DNA of 64,000 nt from CAXTKD01 sp964244885 (GCA_964244885.1 CAXTKD010000003.1:62001-126000); one strand, 5' to 3'; numbered from the stretch's first letter, positions 36,442-45,775 are shown. The notes: generated from the sequence alone by a model not told the origin. Made by a program: numbers and translations.

Positions 36442-37292
36442 GCGCGGCCGCAGGACCCGTCGTCAACGCGATGTCGGTCGACATCGAGGAGTATTTCCAG
36501 GTCGGCGCCTTCGAGCGGACGATCGACCCGGCCGACTGGGACGCGCTGGCGAGCCGTGTCGAATATAATACCCAGGCCTGCATCGACCTGTTCGCGGAGG
36601 CCTGCGTGTCGTCGACCTTCTTCACGCTGGGCTGGGTCGCCGAGCGTCATCCGGCGCTGATCCGGCGCATCGTCGATGCAGGGCACGAGCTCGCGAGCCA
36701 CGGCTATGCGCATGGGCGCGTTCACGACATGGACGCCGACGCCTTCCGCGCCGACCTCCGCAAGACGCGCGCAATCCTAGAGGACACCGGCGGCGTCGCA
36801 ATCCGCGGCTACCGCGCGCCGAGCTTTTCGATCGGCGAGCGCAACGCCTGGGCGCTCAAGGTGCTGGCGGACGAGGGCTACGACTACTCCTCCTCCGTCG
36901 CGCCGTTCGGGCACGACCATTATGGCTGGGCGGGGTCGCCGCGCTTCGCCTACAAGCCGGTCGCGGGATCGGCGATGATCGAGGTGCCGGTGACGACGGT
37001 CGATGTCGGCGGAAAGATCATGGCGGCTGGGGGCGGCGGATTCTTCCGGCTGCTTCCCTACGCCTTTTCCAGCTGGGCGATCCGGCGGGTGAACCGCGCG
37101 GAGCATCAGCCGGCGGTGTTCTATTTCCACCCGTGGGAGGTCGATCCCGGCCAGCCGCGGGTCGAGGGCGCGCCGATCAAGTCGCGGATCCGGCACTATA
37201 CCAACCTCTCAAGGATGGCGGACAAGATGCGGCGTGTGCTCGGCGAATTCCGCTGGGACCGCATGGACCGCGTCTATCTGGGCGCCGCGTGA
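36438..37292 (+). CDS. Polysaccharide deacetylase family protein, exosortase A locus
   Basis: NodB-fold deacetylase of 284 residues that removes acetyl groups from the polymer or a precursor. Motif 1 is SVDIEEYFQVGAF (Asp), motif 2 SHGYAHGRVHDM (two His for the metal), motif 3 RGYRAPSFSIG, and the late motif FYFHPWEVDPGQP with the catalytic His. There is no signal peptide, so it acts in the cytoplasm, in line with other members of this subgroup. Four-base overlaps on both sides couple it to its neighbours. Confidence 0.92.
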   Translation: MSAAAGPVVNAMSVDIEEYFQVGAFERTIDPADWDALASRVEYNTQACIDLFAEACVSSTFFTLGWVAERHPALIRRIVDAGHELASHGYAHGRVHDMDADAFRADLRKTRAILEDTGGVAIRGYRAPSFSIGERNAWALKVLADEGYDYSSSVAPFGHDHYGWAGSPRFAYKPVAGSAMIEVPVTTVDVGGKIMAAGGGGFFRLLPYAFSSWAIRRVNRAEHQPAVFYFHPWEVDPGQPRVEGAPIKSRIRHYTNLSRMADKMRRVLGEFRWDRMDRVYLGAA

Positions 37293-38341
37293 CCGCACCC
37301 GCCGTCCGCGCCATCGCCCTGTCCGACGTTAAAGATCGGGAGCGGTTCGACGCCTTCGTGCGCGAGGCGGCTTATGGCACGGCGTTCCACCTGACGGCAT
37401 GGGGCCGGGCGATCACCGCCGGCGTGGGACAGGCGCCGCACTATCTTGTCGCCGAAGCGAACGGTGCGATCGCCGGCGTGTTGCCGTTGATCCACCAGAA
37501 GTCGGCGCTGTTCGGCAGCTCACTCGTTTCGAACGCCTTCGCGGTCTACGGTGGCCCACTGGCGGAGGGCGAGGCAACGAACCGGGCGCTCGACGAGGCC
37601 GCTTGGGCGCTGGCGCAAAAGCTCGGCGCGCCGGTTCTCGAATATCGCGACCAGCATCGTCTGCGGCCTGATTGGCCGGGCAAGACCGAGACCTATGCAA
37701 CGTTCCGCCGACTCCTGTCCGCCGATTCCGAGGCGAACATGAAGGCGATTCCGCGCAAGCAACGCGCCGAGGTGCGCCGGTCGCTCGACTTCGGGCTCGA
37801 CACGCGCGTCGGCCGCGACGACCGCGCGCTGGCCGAGCATTTCGCGGTCTATTCGGAGAGCGTCCGCAACCTCGGCACGCCGGTGTTCTCGCCCAACCTG
37901 TTCCGCGCGCTGGCCGAATTCTACGGCGAGGATTGCGACGTGCTGACCGTCTCCAAGGGCGGTGTGCCCTATGCCTCGGTGCTGTCGCTCTATTTTCGCG
38001 GCGAGGTCCTGCCCTATTATGGCGGCGGGACACGCGGCGCGCGGGCGCTACGAGCGAACGACCATATGTACTGGATGCTGATGGAGCACGCCCGCGAAAA
38101 GGGTTGCACGTCGTTCGACTTCGGGCGATCGAAGGTCGGAACGGGCGCCTATTCGTTCAAGAAGAACTGGGGCTTCGAGCCGACTCCGCTTGCCTATGAA
38201 TTCCGTCTCGCCGAAGGTCGCGAGATGCCGGACATCAACCCGCTCAACCCGAAATATCGTTTGATGGTCGAGAGTTGGAGCCGCATGCCGTTGTGGCTCG
38301 CCAACCGGCTCGGGCCGATGCTGTCGCGCGGGCTCGGCTGA
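37289..38341 (+). CDS. FemAB-related protein, PEP-CTERM system-associated
   Basis: A 350-residue member of the FemAB/GNAT-like acyltransferase group linked to exosortase A. It shows AFHLTAWGRAITAGVGQAPH near the start, VLPLIHQKSALFGSSLVS, a second GNAT-like half with VLTVSKGGVPYASVLSLYF, LPYYGGGTRGARALRANDH and FDFGRSKVGTGAYSFKKNWGF. FemAB enzymes add amino acids from aminoacyl-tRNA, which suggests the polymer or a carrier bears an aminoacyl group. The start is GTG at 37289, overlapping the deacetylase stop (GTGA). Confidence 0.88.
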   Translation: MTAPAVRAIALSDVKDRERFDAFVREAAYGTAFHLTAWGRAITAGVGQAPHYLVAEANGAIAGVLPLIHQKSALFGSSLVSNAFAVYGGPLAEGEATNRALDEAAWALAQKLGAPVLEYRDQHRLRPDWPGKTETYATFRRLLSADSEANMKAIPRKQRAEVRRSLDFGLDTRVGRDDRALAEHFAVYSESVRNLGTPVFSPNLFRALAEFYGEDCDVLTVSKGGVPYASVLSLYFRGEVLPYYGGGTRGARALRANDHMYWMLMEHAREKGCTSFDFGRSKVGTGAYSFKKNWGFEPTPLAYEFRLAEGREMPDINPLNPKYRLMVESWSRMPLWLANRLGPMLSRGLG

Positions 38342-39573
38342 TGGGCGACGTGCTGTTCCTCGCGCACCGGATTCCCTATCCGCCGGACAAGGGCGACAAG
38401 ATCCGCTCGTGGCGGGTGCTGAAGCACATCGCCGAGCGCGCGACGGTGCATCTCGGCGCCTTCGTCGATGATCCCGAGGACATGAAATACGGCGATGTGC
38501 TGCGCGGCATATGCGGCGACGTGCTGCTGCAGCCGGTGCCCAAGTACGCGCGGGTGACTCGCAGCCTGCGCGCGCTCCGGACGGGCGAGGCGCTGTCGGT
38601 CGGACTTTATTACGACAAGGCGATGGTCAACTGGGTTCGCGACCTGATGCGGCGGCGGCCGATCACCGCGATCTATGTCTTCTCCAGCCAGATGGCGCGC
38701 TATGCTGCCGCCTACCTGCCGGGACGTCGAAGCGTGATGGATTTCGTCGATGTCGATTCGGAGAAATGGCGGCAGTACGCCGACGAGGCGGGCGGTTGGC
38801 GGCGGTCCATCTACGCGCGCGAGGCAAGGCTGTTGCGCGCCGTCGAGAAGCTCGCGGCGCGGCATTACAATACCAGCCTGTTCGTCTCGGATGCCGAGGC
38901 GGCGATCTTCCGTCGTATCTCGGGTTCCTACGGCCACACCGTCGAGACGCTCTCGAACGGCGTCGATCTGCAATATTTCAGCCCCGAGGGCGTTTCACCA
39001 ATCCCCGTCGAGGGACGACCGGCGGTCGCGTTCACGGGGGCAATGGATTATCGGCCGAACATCGACGCGGCCTTGTGGTTCGCCGAACGAACCTGGCCGC
39101 TGGTAAGGGCGGAGGCGCCGGGCGCGACCTTCAATATCGTCGGCTCCAACCCGTCGCCCGAGCTGCGCAAGCTGGACGGTCGCGGCGGCATCGCGGTTAC
39201 GGGCCGGGTTCCCGACGTCCGGCCCTATATCGCGGCGGCGGACGTCGTAGTGGCGCCTCTCCGCATCGCCCGGGGCATCCAGAACAAGGTGCTGGAGGCG
39301 ATGGCGATGGCGAAACCGATCGTCGCGACGGCGGCGGCGCTGGAGGGCATCGAGGCCGAGGCGGGGACGCATCTGGTCGTCGCCGACCAGCCCGACGCGA
39401 TGGCGAGCGCCATCCTTGGCTTGGCGCGCGACCAAGCCAAAGCGGCGGCGCTCGGCACGGCGGCGCGGCAGCGCGTGGTCGAACGGTACGACTGGGACGC
39501 CAAGCTGGCGCCGCTCGACGCCAAGCTCGATCTTGGCGCGATCAAATATGGAAGGCGGCGCGATGACCGTTGA
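38341..39573 (+). CDS. Glycosyltransferase family 4-like, PEP-CTERM/exosortase A type
   Basis: Sugar transferase of 410 residues in the GT-B fold. The N-terminal domain starts DVLFLAHRIPYPPDKGDKIRSW, the signature of the exosortase-associated subgroup, followed by VMDFVDVDSEKWRQY. The C-terminal donor-binding domain has VAFTGAMDYRPNIDA, GRVPDVRPYIAAADVVVAPL and GIQNKVLEAMAMAKPIVAT. It starts on a one-base overlap with the FemAB gene. It is the only glycosyltransferase in the locus here; the initiating phosphotransferase, flippase and polymerase are not in the window. Confidence 0.92.
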   Translation: MGDVLFLAHRIPYPPDKGDKIRSWRVLKHIAERATVHLGAFVDDPEDMKYGDVLRGICGDVLLQPVPKYARVTRSLRALRTGEALSVGLYYDKAMVNWVRDLMRRRPITAIYVFSSQMARYAAAYLPGRRSVMDFVDVDSEKWRQYADEAGGWRRSIYAREARLLRAVEKLAARHYNTSLFVSDAEAAIFRRISGSYGHTVETLSNGVDLQYFSPEGVSPIPVEGRPAVAFTGAMDYRPNIDAALWFAERTWPLVRAEAPGATFNIVGSNPSPELRKLDGRGGIAVTGRVPDVRPYIAAADVVVAPLRIARGIQNKVLEAMAMAKPIVATAAALEGIEAEAGTHLVVADQPDAMASAILGLARDQAKAAALGTAARQRVVERYDWDAKLAPLDAKLDLGAIKYGRRRDDR

Positions 39574-41089
39574 GGCGCTTCGAAGCGCGGCATGGCGCCG
39601 GTCGATCGCGGCGTGGGCGGCGCTGGTCATCGCCCTGCTGCTCGTGCTGCGACGCGACGCGACGCACCTTTTCAGCATCTGGTGGAACAACGCGACCTTC
39701 GGCCACTGCCTGCTGATCGTGCCGATCGTCGCCTGGCTGGTCTGGCAGCGCAAGGATGAGCTGGCGCGCCTCGCGCCGACGCCGTGGCTGCGCGGCATCG
39801 CGCTGCTGTTCGCGACGGGACTGCTGTGGCTCGCCGGCGATCTCACCGAACTGAGCGTCGTCCGCCATGCCGCGCTCGTGCTGATGGTGATGGCGACTGT
39901 GCCGACGGTGTTCGGGCTAGCGGTGACCCGCGGCGTCGCCTTTCCGCTGTTCTTCCTGCTGTTCGGCATCCCGATCGGCGAGCAGATCGTGCCGCAGCTG
40001 CAGACGATCACCGCGCTGTTCTGTATCAAGATGCTCGACCTGTTCGGCATTCCCGCGTTTCTCGACGGCGTGTTCATCGCGATTCCCGAAGGCAATTTCG
40101 AGGTCGCCGAGGCCTGTTCCGGCGTGCGCTTCCTGATCGCCATGGTGGCGTTCGGCGCGCTGGCGTCGAACGTCTGCTTCAAGTCGCGGTGGCGGCGCGC
40201 GGGCTTCATGGCGGCGTCGGTCATCGTGCCGATCGTCGCCAACGGCTTTCGCGCCTGGGGCACGATCTACATCGCGCACAAGACGACCCCGGCCTTCGCG
40301 CGGGGCATGGACCATATCATCTATGGCTGGTTCTTCTTCGCCTTCGTGATGGCACTGACTCTGGCGATCGGCTGGCGCTTCTTCGACCGTCCGGTCGAGG
40401 AGCCAATGATCTATCCCGAGCGCATCCAGCCGCGCGACAGCCTGCCAGGCGAGCCGCGCATGGTGCTGATCGCGACGCTCGCGGCGTTCGTGCTCGCCGC
40501 GGCGGCGCCGGCCTATGGCGCCTATGTCGCCGGGCGGGGCCCGGACAGCCGGGTCGTGGCGATCAACCTGCCGACGCCGGCGGGATGGACGCGCGTGCCG
40601 TTCGCGGGCGAGCCGTGGTCGCCGCAATACGCCGGGGCGCACACCGCGATGGCGAGCTATTCCGACGGCAAGGGCCAGCCCGTCGACCTGTATGTCGCGA
40701 TCTACGATCACCAGACCGCCCGGGAGAAGCTCGTCGGCTTCGGGCAGGGCATCGCGCCGCCCGCCGAGGGCGCGCCGTGGGCCTGGGCGCGGAGCGACGT
40801 GCCGCCGCCCGACGGTGTGGCCGCGCAGATCAACGCGACCGCGGCGGTGCGCGAGGCTTGGCAATACTATCTGGTCAACGGCCGCGTCGTCGGCACTCCG
40901 CTCAAGATCAAGATCGAGGGGCTGAAGGCGAAACTGCTGGGCGGGCCCACCCGCGCCGCGACCGTGGTGATCTCGGCGCAGCGGGCCGACACGGTGATCG
41001 CCGCGCGGCCCGCGATCGCGCGGTTCGCGGCGGCGCTGGGACCGATCGACAAGCTGGTCGACCGCGCGGCGATCGAGGCGAAGGACTAG
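39563..41089 (+). CDS. xrtA: Exosortase A fused to an EpsI domain
   Basis: Membrane cysteine transpeptidase of 508 residues that cleaves PEP-CTERM tails. The first 300 residues hold about eight membrane helices and the catalytic residues: Cys in VAEACSGVRFLIAMVAF, Arg in NGFRAWGTIYIAH and His in GMDHIIYGWFFFAF. From about residue 320 one more membrane segment leads to a periplasmic EpsI-type domain (NLPTPAGWTRVPFAGEPWSP, VDLYVAIYDHQ, VREAWQYYLVNGR). Fusion of the two is common in sphingomonads; in other bacteria EpsI is separate. ATG 39563 has GGAAGG upstream; ATG 39548 is an alternative. The start overlaps the glycosyltransferase end by 11 bases. Confidence 0.93.
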   Translation: MTVEALRSAAWRRSIAAWAALVIALLLVLRRDATHLFSIWWNNATFGHCLLIVPIVAWLVWQRKDELARLAPTPWLRGIALLFATGLLWLAGDLTELSVVRHAALVLMVMATVPTVFGLAVTRGVAFPLFFLLFGIPIGEQIVPQLQTITALFCIKMLDLFGIPAFLDGVFIAIPEGNFEVAEACSGVRFLIAMVAFGALASNVCFKSRWRRAGFMAASVIVPIVANGFRAWGTIYIAHKTTPAFARGMDHIIYGWFFFAFVMALTLAIGWRFFDRPVEEPMIYPERIQPRDSLPGEPRMVLIATLAAFVLAAAAPAYGAYVAGRGPDSRVVAINLPTPAGWTRVPFAGEPWSPQYAGAHTAMASYSDGKGQPVDLYVAIYDHQTAREKLVGFGQGIAPPAEGAPWAWARSDVPPPDGVAAQINATAAVREAWQYYLVNGRVVGTPLKIKIEGLKAKLLGGPTRAATVVISAQRADTVIAARPAIARFAAALGPIDKLVDRAAIEAKD

Positions 41090-41092
41090 CCG

Positions 41093-43006
41093 ATGTGCGG
41101 CATCGCGGGCTATTTCGACATGGGCGATGGCCGGCCGATCTCCGAACCGCAACTGCGCGCCATGACCGACGCGATCGCGCATCGGGGTCCGGACGGCAGC
41201 GACGTGTTCATCGCGGACGGAGTGGGCCTCGGCCATCGGCGGCTGGCGATCATCGACCTTGTCACCGGCGACCAGCCGATGCGCTCGGCCGACGGCGCGG
41301 TGACGCTGATCTTCAACGGCGAGATCTACAACTTCATGGAGGTCCGCCGCGAACTGGAGTCGCTCGGCCATCGCTTCCGGACGAGCAGCGACACCGAGGT
41401 GATCCTCGAATCTTGGCTGCGCTGGGGAGAGCGCTGCGTCGACCGGCTGCGCGGCATGTTCGCCTTCGTCATCCACGATGCGCGTGAGCAATCGATGTTC
41501 CTGGCGCGCGACCGGCTTGGCGTAAAGCCGCTGCACTATGCGCTGCTGCCAAGCGGCTCGCTGATCTTCGCGTCGGAGCTCAAGGGGTTGCTGGCATGCG
41601 CCGGATTGCCCCGGACGCTCGATCCGACGGCGATCGAGGATTATTTCGCCTACGGCTACATTCCCGACCCGAAGTGCATCCTGGCGGGGGTGAAGAAGCT
41701 GCCGGCCGGGCATACGCTGACGCTACGGCGCGGGCGACCGGTGCCCGAGCCGTCGCGCTATTGGGACATCGACTTCACGACGCGGCACAAGGGCAAGGCC
41801 GACGATCTCGCCGCCGACCTGCTGGAGCGGATGCGCGAGGCGGTGCGGCTCAGGATGATCGCCGATGTGCCGCTCGGCGCCTTCCTGTCGGGCGGCGTCG
41901 ATTCCAGCAGCGTCGTCGCGCTGATGGCGGAGGCGAGCGAGCTGCCGGTCAAGACCTGCTCGATCGGCTTCGACGTCGCGCGCTACGACGAGACCGAATA
42001 TGCCGAGCGCATCGCCAGGCGCTTCGCCACTGACCACCACAGCCGCATCGTCAGCGCCGACGACTTCGGGCTGATCGACAAGCTGAGCGACGCCTATGAC
42101 GAGCCGTTCGCGGACTCTTCCGCGCTTCCGACATTCCGCGTCTGCGCGCTGGCCCGCGAGACAGTGAAAGTGGCGCTGTCTGGCGACGGCGCGGACGAGG
42201 TGCTGGCGGGATACCGGCGGCACCGGCTGCATCGCAACGAGGAACGGATGCGCGGCTTGCTTCCGGGCGGCGTGCGGGAGCGACTGTTCGGCCCGCTTGG
42301 GCGAGCCTATCCCAAGCTCGACTGGGCACCGCGAGCGTTCCGGGCGAAGACGACGCTCACCGCGCTCGGCATGTCGGCGGGCGAGGCCTATTTCAACAGC
42401 ATCGCGGCGCTCCCGGACCGGCTGCGCGGCCAGCTGTTCAGCGCCGACTTCCGGCGCGACCTTCAGGGCTATTGGGCGGGGAGCCTCTACGTCGACACCA
42501 TGCGCGACGCGCCGGCGCGCGACACGCTGGGGCAGGCGCAATATGCCGACATCAAGCATTGGCTGCCGGGCGACATTCTGACCAAGACCGACCGCGCCAG
42601 CATGGCGGTGAGCCTTGAGGCGCGCGAGCCGCTGCTCGACCACAAGCTGGTGGAGTGGGAGGCGGGGCTGCCGCCCGATATGCGGATACGAGGCGGGCAG
42701 GGGAAGTGGCTGATGAAGAAGGCGATGGAGCCCTATCTGCCCCACGACATCCTCTACCGGCCGAAGATGGGTTTCTCTGTTCCCTTGGCCGATTGGTTCC
42801 GGGGACCGCTCGCCGAGCGCGCCTCCGCGCTGGCGGACAATTCGGCCGCGCTCTCCACCGGCTGGTTCGATCGCGCCTTCCTGCGCCGCGCGGTCGACGA
42901 GCATCGCTCCGGCCGCTCCGACAACAGCAGGCTTTTGTGGCAGCTTCTTATGCTCGACCAGTCGCTGTCGCGCGTGCTCGACGAGCCGGCGCGGGCGGCG
43001 GCCTGA
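41093..43006 (+). CDS. Exosortase A-associated asparagine synthase-like amidotransferase
   Basis: Glutamine amidotransferase of 637 residues. Cys2 in MCGIAGYFD is the glutaminase nucleophile after Met removal; GLGHRRLAIIDL, FNGEIYNFMEVR and SSDTEVIL belong to the same domain. The synthetase half has FLSGGVDSSSVVALMAE (ATP loop), SGDGADEVLAGYRRH and KTDRASMAVSLEAREPLLDH. The subgroup is found in exosortase A loci and likely amidates a sugar acid or peptide. It starts three bases after the exosortase gene, and its stop overlaps the protease start (TGATG). Confidence 0.93.
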   Translation: MCGIAGYFDMGDGRPISEPQLRAMTDAIAHRGPDGSDVFIADGVGLGHRRLAIIDLVTGDQPMRSADGAVTLIFNGEIYNFMEVRRELESLGHRFRTSSDTEVILESWLRWGERCVDRLRGMFAFVIHDAREQSMFLARDRLGVKPLHYALLPSGSLIFASELKGLLACAGLPRTLDPTAIEDYFAYGYIPDPKCILAGVKKLPAGHTLTLRRGRPVPEPSRYWDIDFTTRHKGKADDLAADLLERMREAVRLRMIADVPLGAFLSGGVDSSSVVALMAEASELPVKTCSIGFDVARYDETEYAERIARRFATDHHSRIVSADDFGLIDKLSDAYDEPFADSSALPTFRVCALARETVKVALSGDGADEVLAGYRRHRLHRNEERMRGLLPGGVRERLFGPLGRAYPKLDWAPRAFRAKTTLTALGMSAGEAYFNSIAALPDRLRGQLFSADFRRDLQGYWAGSLYVDTMRDAPARDTLGQAQYADIKHWLPGDILTKTDRASMAVSLEAREPLLDHKLVEWEAGLPPDMRIRGGQGKWLMKKAMEPYLPHDILYRPKMGFSVPLADWFRGPLAERASALADNSAALSTGWFDRAFLRRAVDEHRSGRSDNSRLLWQLLMLDQSLSRVLDEPARAAA

Positions 43007-43755
43007 TGCGATTGCTGCCGCTGCTGGCGATGGCCCTGATCCCGGCGGCGGCGCAAGCGGCGGATTTCGTCAGCGTCGTGGCGCGGATCAAGCCTTCGGT
43101 CGTCGGCATCACGACGATCCTGACGGGGCGGGCGCTGGCGGCGCAACTGGCCGGCACCGGCTTCGCGGTCGCGGATGGCCATTATGTCGTGACCAACCAT
43201 CATGTCGTGGCGGGCGACGGGACGGCGCCGGTCGCGCTTCAGGTGCTGATACCGGGCTCGGGCGCGCCCGAGCGGCGGTCGGCCTCGCTCGTCGTCAGCG
43301 ACCCGACGCACGATCTGGCGCTGCTGCGCGTCGAGGGCGCGGCCTTGCCGGTCGCGAGGCTGCGGCGCGAGCCGGGGCTCGTGCCCGACGGGACCGACAT
43401 CGCGATCACGGGGTTTCCGCTTGGCGTCGTGCTCGGGCTGGTGCCGACGACGCATCGCGGGATCGTTGCCGCGACCCCGGTCAATGTCGGCGCCCTGCCG
43501 CGCGCCAATCTGCTCGACCCGGCGATGATCCGGATGCCGCGCTTTCCCGTCTACCAGCTCGACCTGATCGCATTTCCCGGGAACAGCGGCAGCCCGCTCT
43601 ACAGCGCCGAAACGGGCGAGGTGATCGGGGTGATCAACAGCGGCTTCATCAAGGCGACCAAGGAAAAGGCGGCGACCGAACCAACGGCGATCACCTTCGC
43701 GATGCCGGTCAGCTATTTGCGCGCGTTGATCGAGAAAGCCGGGGTTTCGCCCTAA
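43006..43755 (+). CDS. Secreted trypsin-like serine protease
   Basis: Periplasmic or secreted S1-type protease of 249 residues. A signal peptide (MRLLPLLAMALIPAAAQA) is followed by the catalytic triad: His66 in VVTNHHVVAG, Asp103 in DPTHDLALLRV and Ser194 in FPGNSGSPLYS. There is no PDZ domain, unlike DegP/HtrA. The ATG overlaps the amidotransferase stop by one base, so it is the last gene of the exosortase operon. That position suggests maturation or quality control of exosortase-sorted or export proteins, which is inference. Confidence 0.88.
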   Translation: MRLLPLLAMALIPAAAQAADFVSVVARIKPSVVGITTILTGRALAAQLAGTGFAVADGHYVVTNHHVVAGDGTAPVALQVLIPGSGAPERRSASLVVSDPTHDLALLRVEGAALPVARLRREPGLVPDGTDIAITGFPLGVVLGLVPTTHRGIVAATPVNVGALPRANLLDPAMIRMPRFPVYQLDLIAFPGNSGSPLYSAETGEVIGVINSGFIKATKEKAATEPTAITFAMPVSYLRALIEKAGVSP

Positions 43756-44012
43756 CCCTTGGGTTTCATCGCGTCCTGAAGCGCCTGGGCGTGCTCGGTG
43801 CGAATTTCCTCGGCGGTGATCGCCTTGGGTGCCGGCGCCATCTGAGCGACGGCGCTCGGCGGGGGCAGCGTCGTGCTGGCGACGGCATGGCTGGCGAGCA
43901 GCAGATGATAGACGAGCACGATTCCCGCGCCGGCGCCGAGCACGATGCCCGCCATCCACACGATCACTGAACCGTTCGGAACGGGCAGGTCCCGTTGCTT
44001 CCGCATCGCCAT
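43752..44012 (-). CDS. Small single-pass membrane protein
   Basis: A protein of 86 residues with a basic start (MAMRKQRDLPVP), one membrane helix at about 15-38 (VIVWMAGIVLGAGAGIVLVYHLLL) and a Pro/Ala-rich tail ending ITAEEIRTEHAQALQDAMKPKG. It faces the protease gene with a four-base overlap of stop codons. The frame is open 17 codons further upstream, with other possible starts at 44006. I do not recognise a function. Confidence 0.6.
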   Translation of the reverse strand: MAMRKQRDLPVPNGSVIVWMAGIVLGAGAGIVLVYHLLLASHAVASTTLPPPSAVAQMAPAPKAITAEEIRTEHAQALQDAMKPKG

Positions 44013-44117
44013 GGCGATCATCCTTATTCCCAACCGGAATTGTCTAAGCAATGTCCGTGCCACGCGGGAATTTTTCGGCAGAACCTTGGAGTTAACGATT
44101 TCGATCCGCCACCGCCG

Positions 44118-44885
44118 TCATAATTTTGTAAGTTCGTCCGACAGTGGCGGATAGCGCGCGGCCATGAATGTCAGGCCATCGGGTGGGGCATTGAGGCCCA
44201 GCGCGGCGCGATCGGCGGCGCGGAGGGCTTCGCCGATCCGGGATCTGGGCCAGCTTCCATCGCCGACGAGCTTCAGGCAGCCGACCATCGACCGGACCTG
44301 ATGGTGGAGGAACGAGCGGGCGGCGGTATCGACCACGATCTCGTCGCCGTCGCGCCTGACGCTGATCCGGTCGAGGGTCCGGATCGGGCCGTTCGCCTGG
44401 CACTTGACCGCGCGGAAGGTGGTGAAGTCGTGCCGGCCGACCAGCGCCTGCGCGGCTTCGTGCATCGCCTCGGCGTCGAGCGGCTGGACGACGCGCCACG
44501 CGAGGCCGCGGTCGACGGTGAGTGGGGGTCGGCGGTTGACGATGCGGTAGCGGTAGGCGCGCTCGATGCAGTCGAAGCGGGCGTGGAAATCGCCGGTGGC
44601 GACGGCGCAGTCGACGATGGCGACGGGGGCGGGGCGGAGGTGAGCGTTGAGCGCGCCCATCAGGCGGAGCGGGGTGATCGGGCGGTCGACGTCGACATGC
44701 GCGACCTGGCCGCGGGCGTGGACGCCGGCGTCGGTGCGGCCGGCGGCGTGGACGAGGGCCTGCTGGCCGGTGACCGCCGCCAGCGCGGCCTCGATCGTCG
44801 CCTGGACGCTGGCGCCATTGTCCTGGCGCTGCCAGCCGACATAAGGCCGGCCGTCATATTCGATGGTCAGGCGAAAGCGGGTCAC
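44118..44885 (-). CDS. truA: tRNA pseudouridine synthase A
   Basis: Makes pseudouridine at tRNA positions 38-40. The 255-residue protein starts MTRFRLTIEYDGRPYVGWQRQ and has the catalytic Asp52 in AAGRTDAGVHARGQVAH, then RAYRYRIVNRR, FTTFRAVKC and the C-terminal FLHHQVRSMVGCLKLVG. It overlaps the end of fmt by four bases, forming a leftward fmt-truA unit. Full length for the family. Confidence 0.95.
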   Translation of the reverse strand: MTRFRLTIEYDGRPYVGWQRQDNGASVQATIEAALAAVTGQQALVHAAGRTDAGVHARGQVAHVDVDRPITPLRLMGALNAHLRPAPVAIVDCAVATGDFHARFDCIERAYRYRIVNRRPPLTVDRGLAWRVVQPLDAEAMHEAAQALVGRHDFTTFRAVKCQANGPIRTLDRISVRRDGDEIVVDTAARSFLHHQVRSMVGCLKLVGDGSWPRSRIGEALRAADRAALGLNAPPDGLTFMAARYPPLSDELTKL

Positions 44886-45775
44886 AGCCGCGTGCCGGGT
44901 GGGACCTGCCAGCCGCGCAGCGCCGCGTCGGCGGGCATCGCCGGGCGACCGGCGCGCTGGAGGAGCGTCGGGCGGATGGCCTGGAGACCGCAGGCGATCA
45001 GCAGGCGGTCATCGATGACGGCGCCGGGCGGGCCGTCGCCGGGCTCGATCTCCGCGGCGAGGATCTTGATGCGCTCGCCGGCGATCTCGACGAATGCGCC
45101 GGGAGCCGGATTGAAGGCGCGGACGGCGCGCTCGATGGCGATGGCGGGCTGGGTGAAGTCGAGGCGGGCTTCGGCCTTGTCGATCTTCGGCGCGTGGGTG
45201 GCGCCTTCGGGCTGAGTCACCGGGGCCGGGAGTGCGGCAAGCGTCCGAAGGAGCAACTCCGCACCCAGCTCCGCGAGTTCTGCCGTGAGCTCGCCAGCGG
45301 TCTTCCGTTCGATAGGAGTCGCGGCGGCGGCGAGCATCGGGCCGGTGTCCAGGCCGCTTTCCATTTGCATGATGGTGACGCCGGTTCGAGTGTCGCCGGC
45401 GAGGATGGCGCGCTGGATCGGCGCGGCGCCGCGCCAGCGGGGCAGGAGGGAGGCGTGGATGTTGATGCAGCCGAGGCGCGGAGCGTCGAGGGCGGCTTGG
45501 GGCAGGATGAGGCCATAGGCCGTGACGATCGCGACATCGAGGTTCAGGGCGGCGAAGGCGGCGCGGTCGTCTTCGGCCTTGAAATTCAGCGGGGTGCGGA
45601 CGGGAAGGCCGAGCGCTTCGGCACGCTGCTGGACGGGTGAGGCGAGCAACGCCTTGCCCCGGCCGGCGGGACGGGGTGGCTGGGTGTAGACCGCCAAGAT
45701 GTCGTGGCCGGCGGCGTGGAGCGCGTCGAGCGCGGGGAGCGCGAAGGCGGGCGTTCCCATGAAGGCGATGCGCAT
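44882..45775 (-). CDS. fmt: Methionyl-tRNA formyltransferase
   Basis: Formylates initiator Met-tRNA with 10-formyl-THF. It has 297 residues: MRIAFMGTPAFALPAL start, TQPPRPAGRGKAL, the catalytic block INIHASLLPRWRGAAPIQ with His, VTIMQMESGLDTGPML with Asp, then a C-terminal OB-like domain (RAVRAFNPAPGAFVEIAGERIKIL). ATG at 45775 is the family start. It diverges from recR across 58 bases and sits beside def, its functional partner in N-terminal formylation and deformylation. Confidence 0.95.
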   Translation of the reverse strand: MRIAFMGTPAFALPALDALHAAGHDILAVYTQPPRPAGRGKALLASPVQQRAEALGLPVRTPLNFKAEDDRAAFAALNLDVAIVTAYGLILPQAALDAPRLGCINIHASLLPRWRGAAPIQRAILAGDTRTGVTIMQMESGLDTGPMLAAAATPIERKTAGELTAELAELGAELLLRTLAALPAPVTQPEGATHAPKIDKAEARLDFTQPAIAIERAVRAFNPAPGAFVEIAGERIKILAAEIEPGDGPPGAVIDDRLLIACGLQAIRPTLLQRAGRPAMPADAALRGWQVPPGTRL

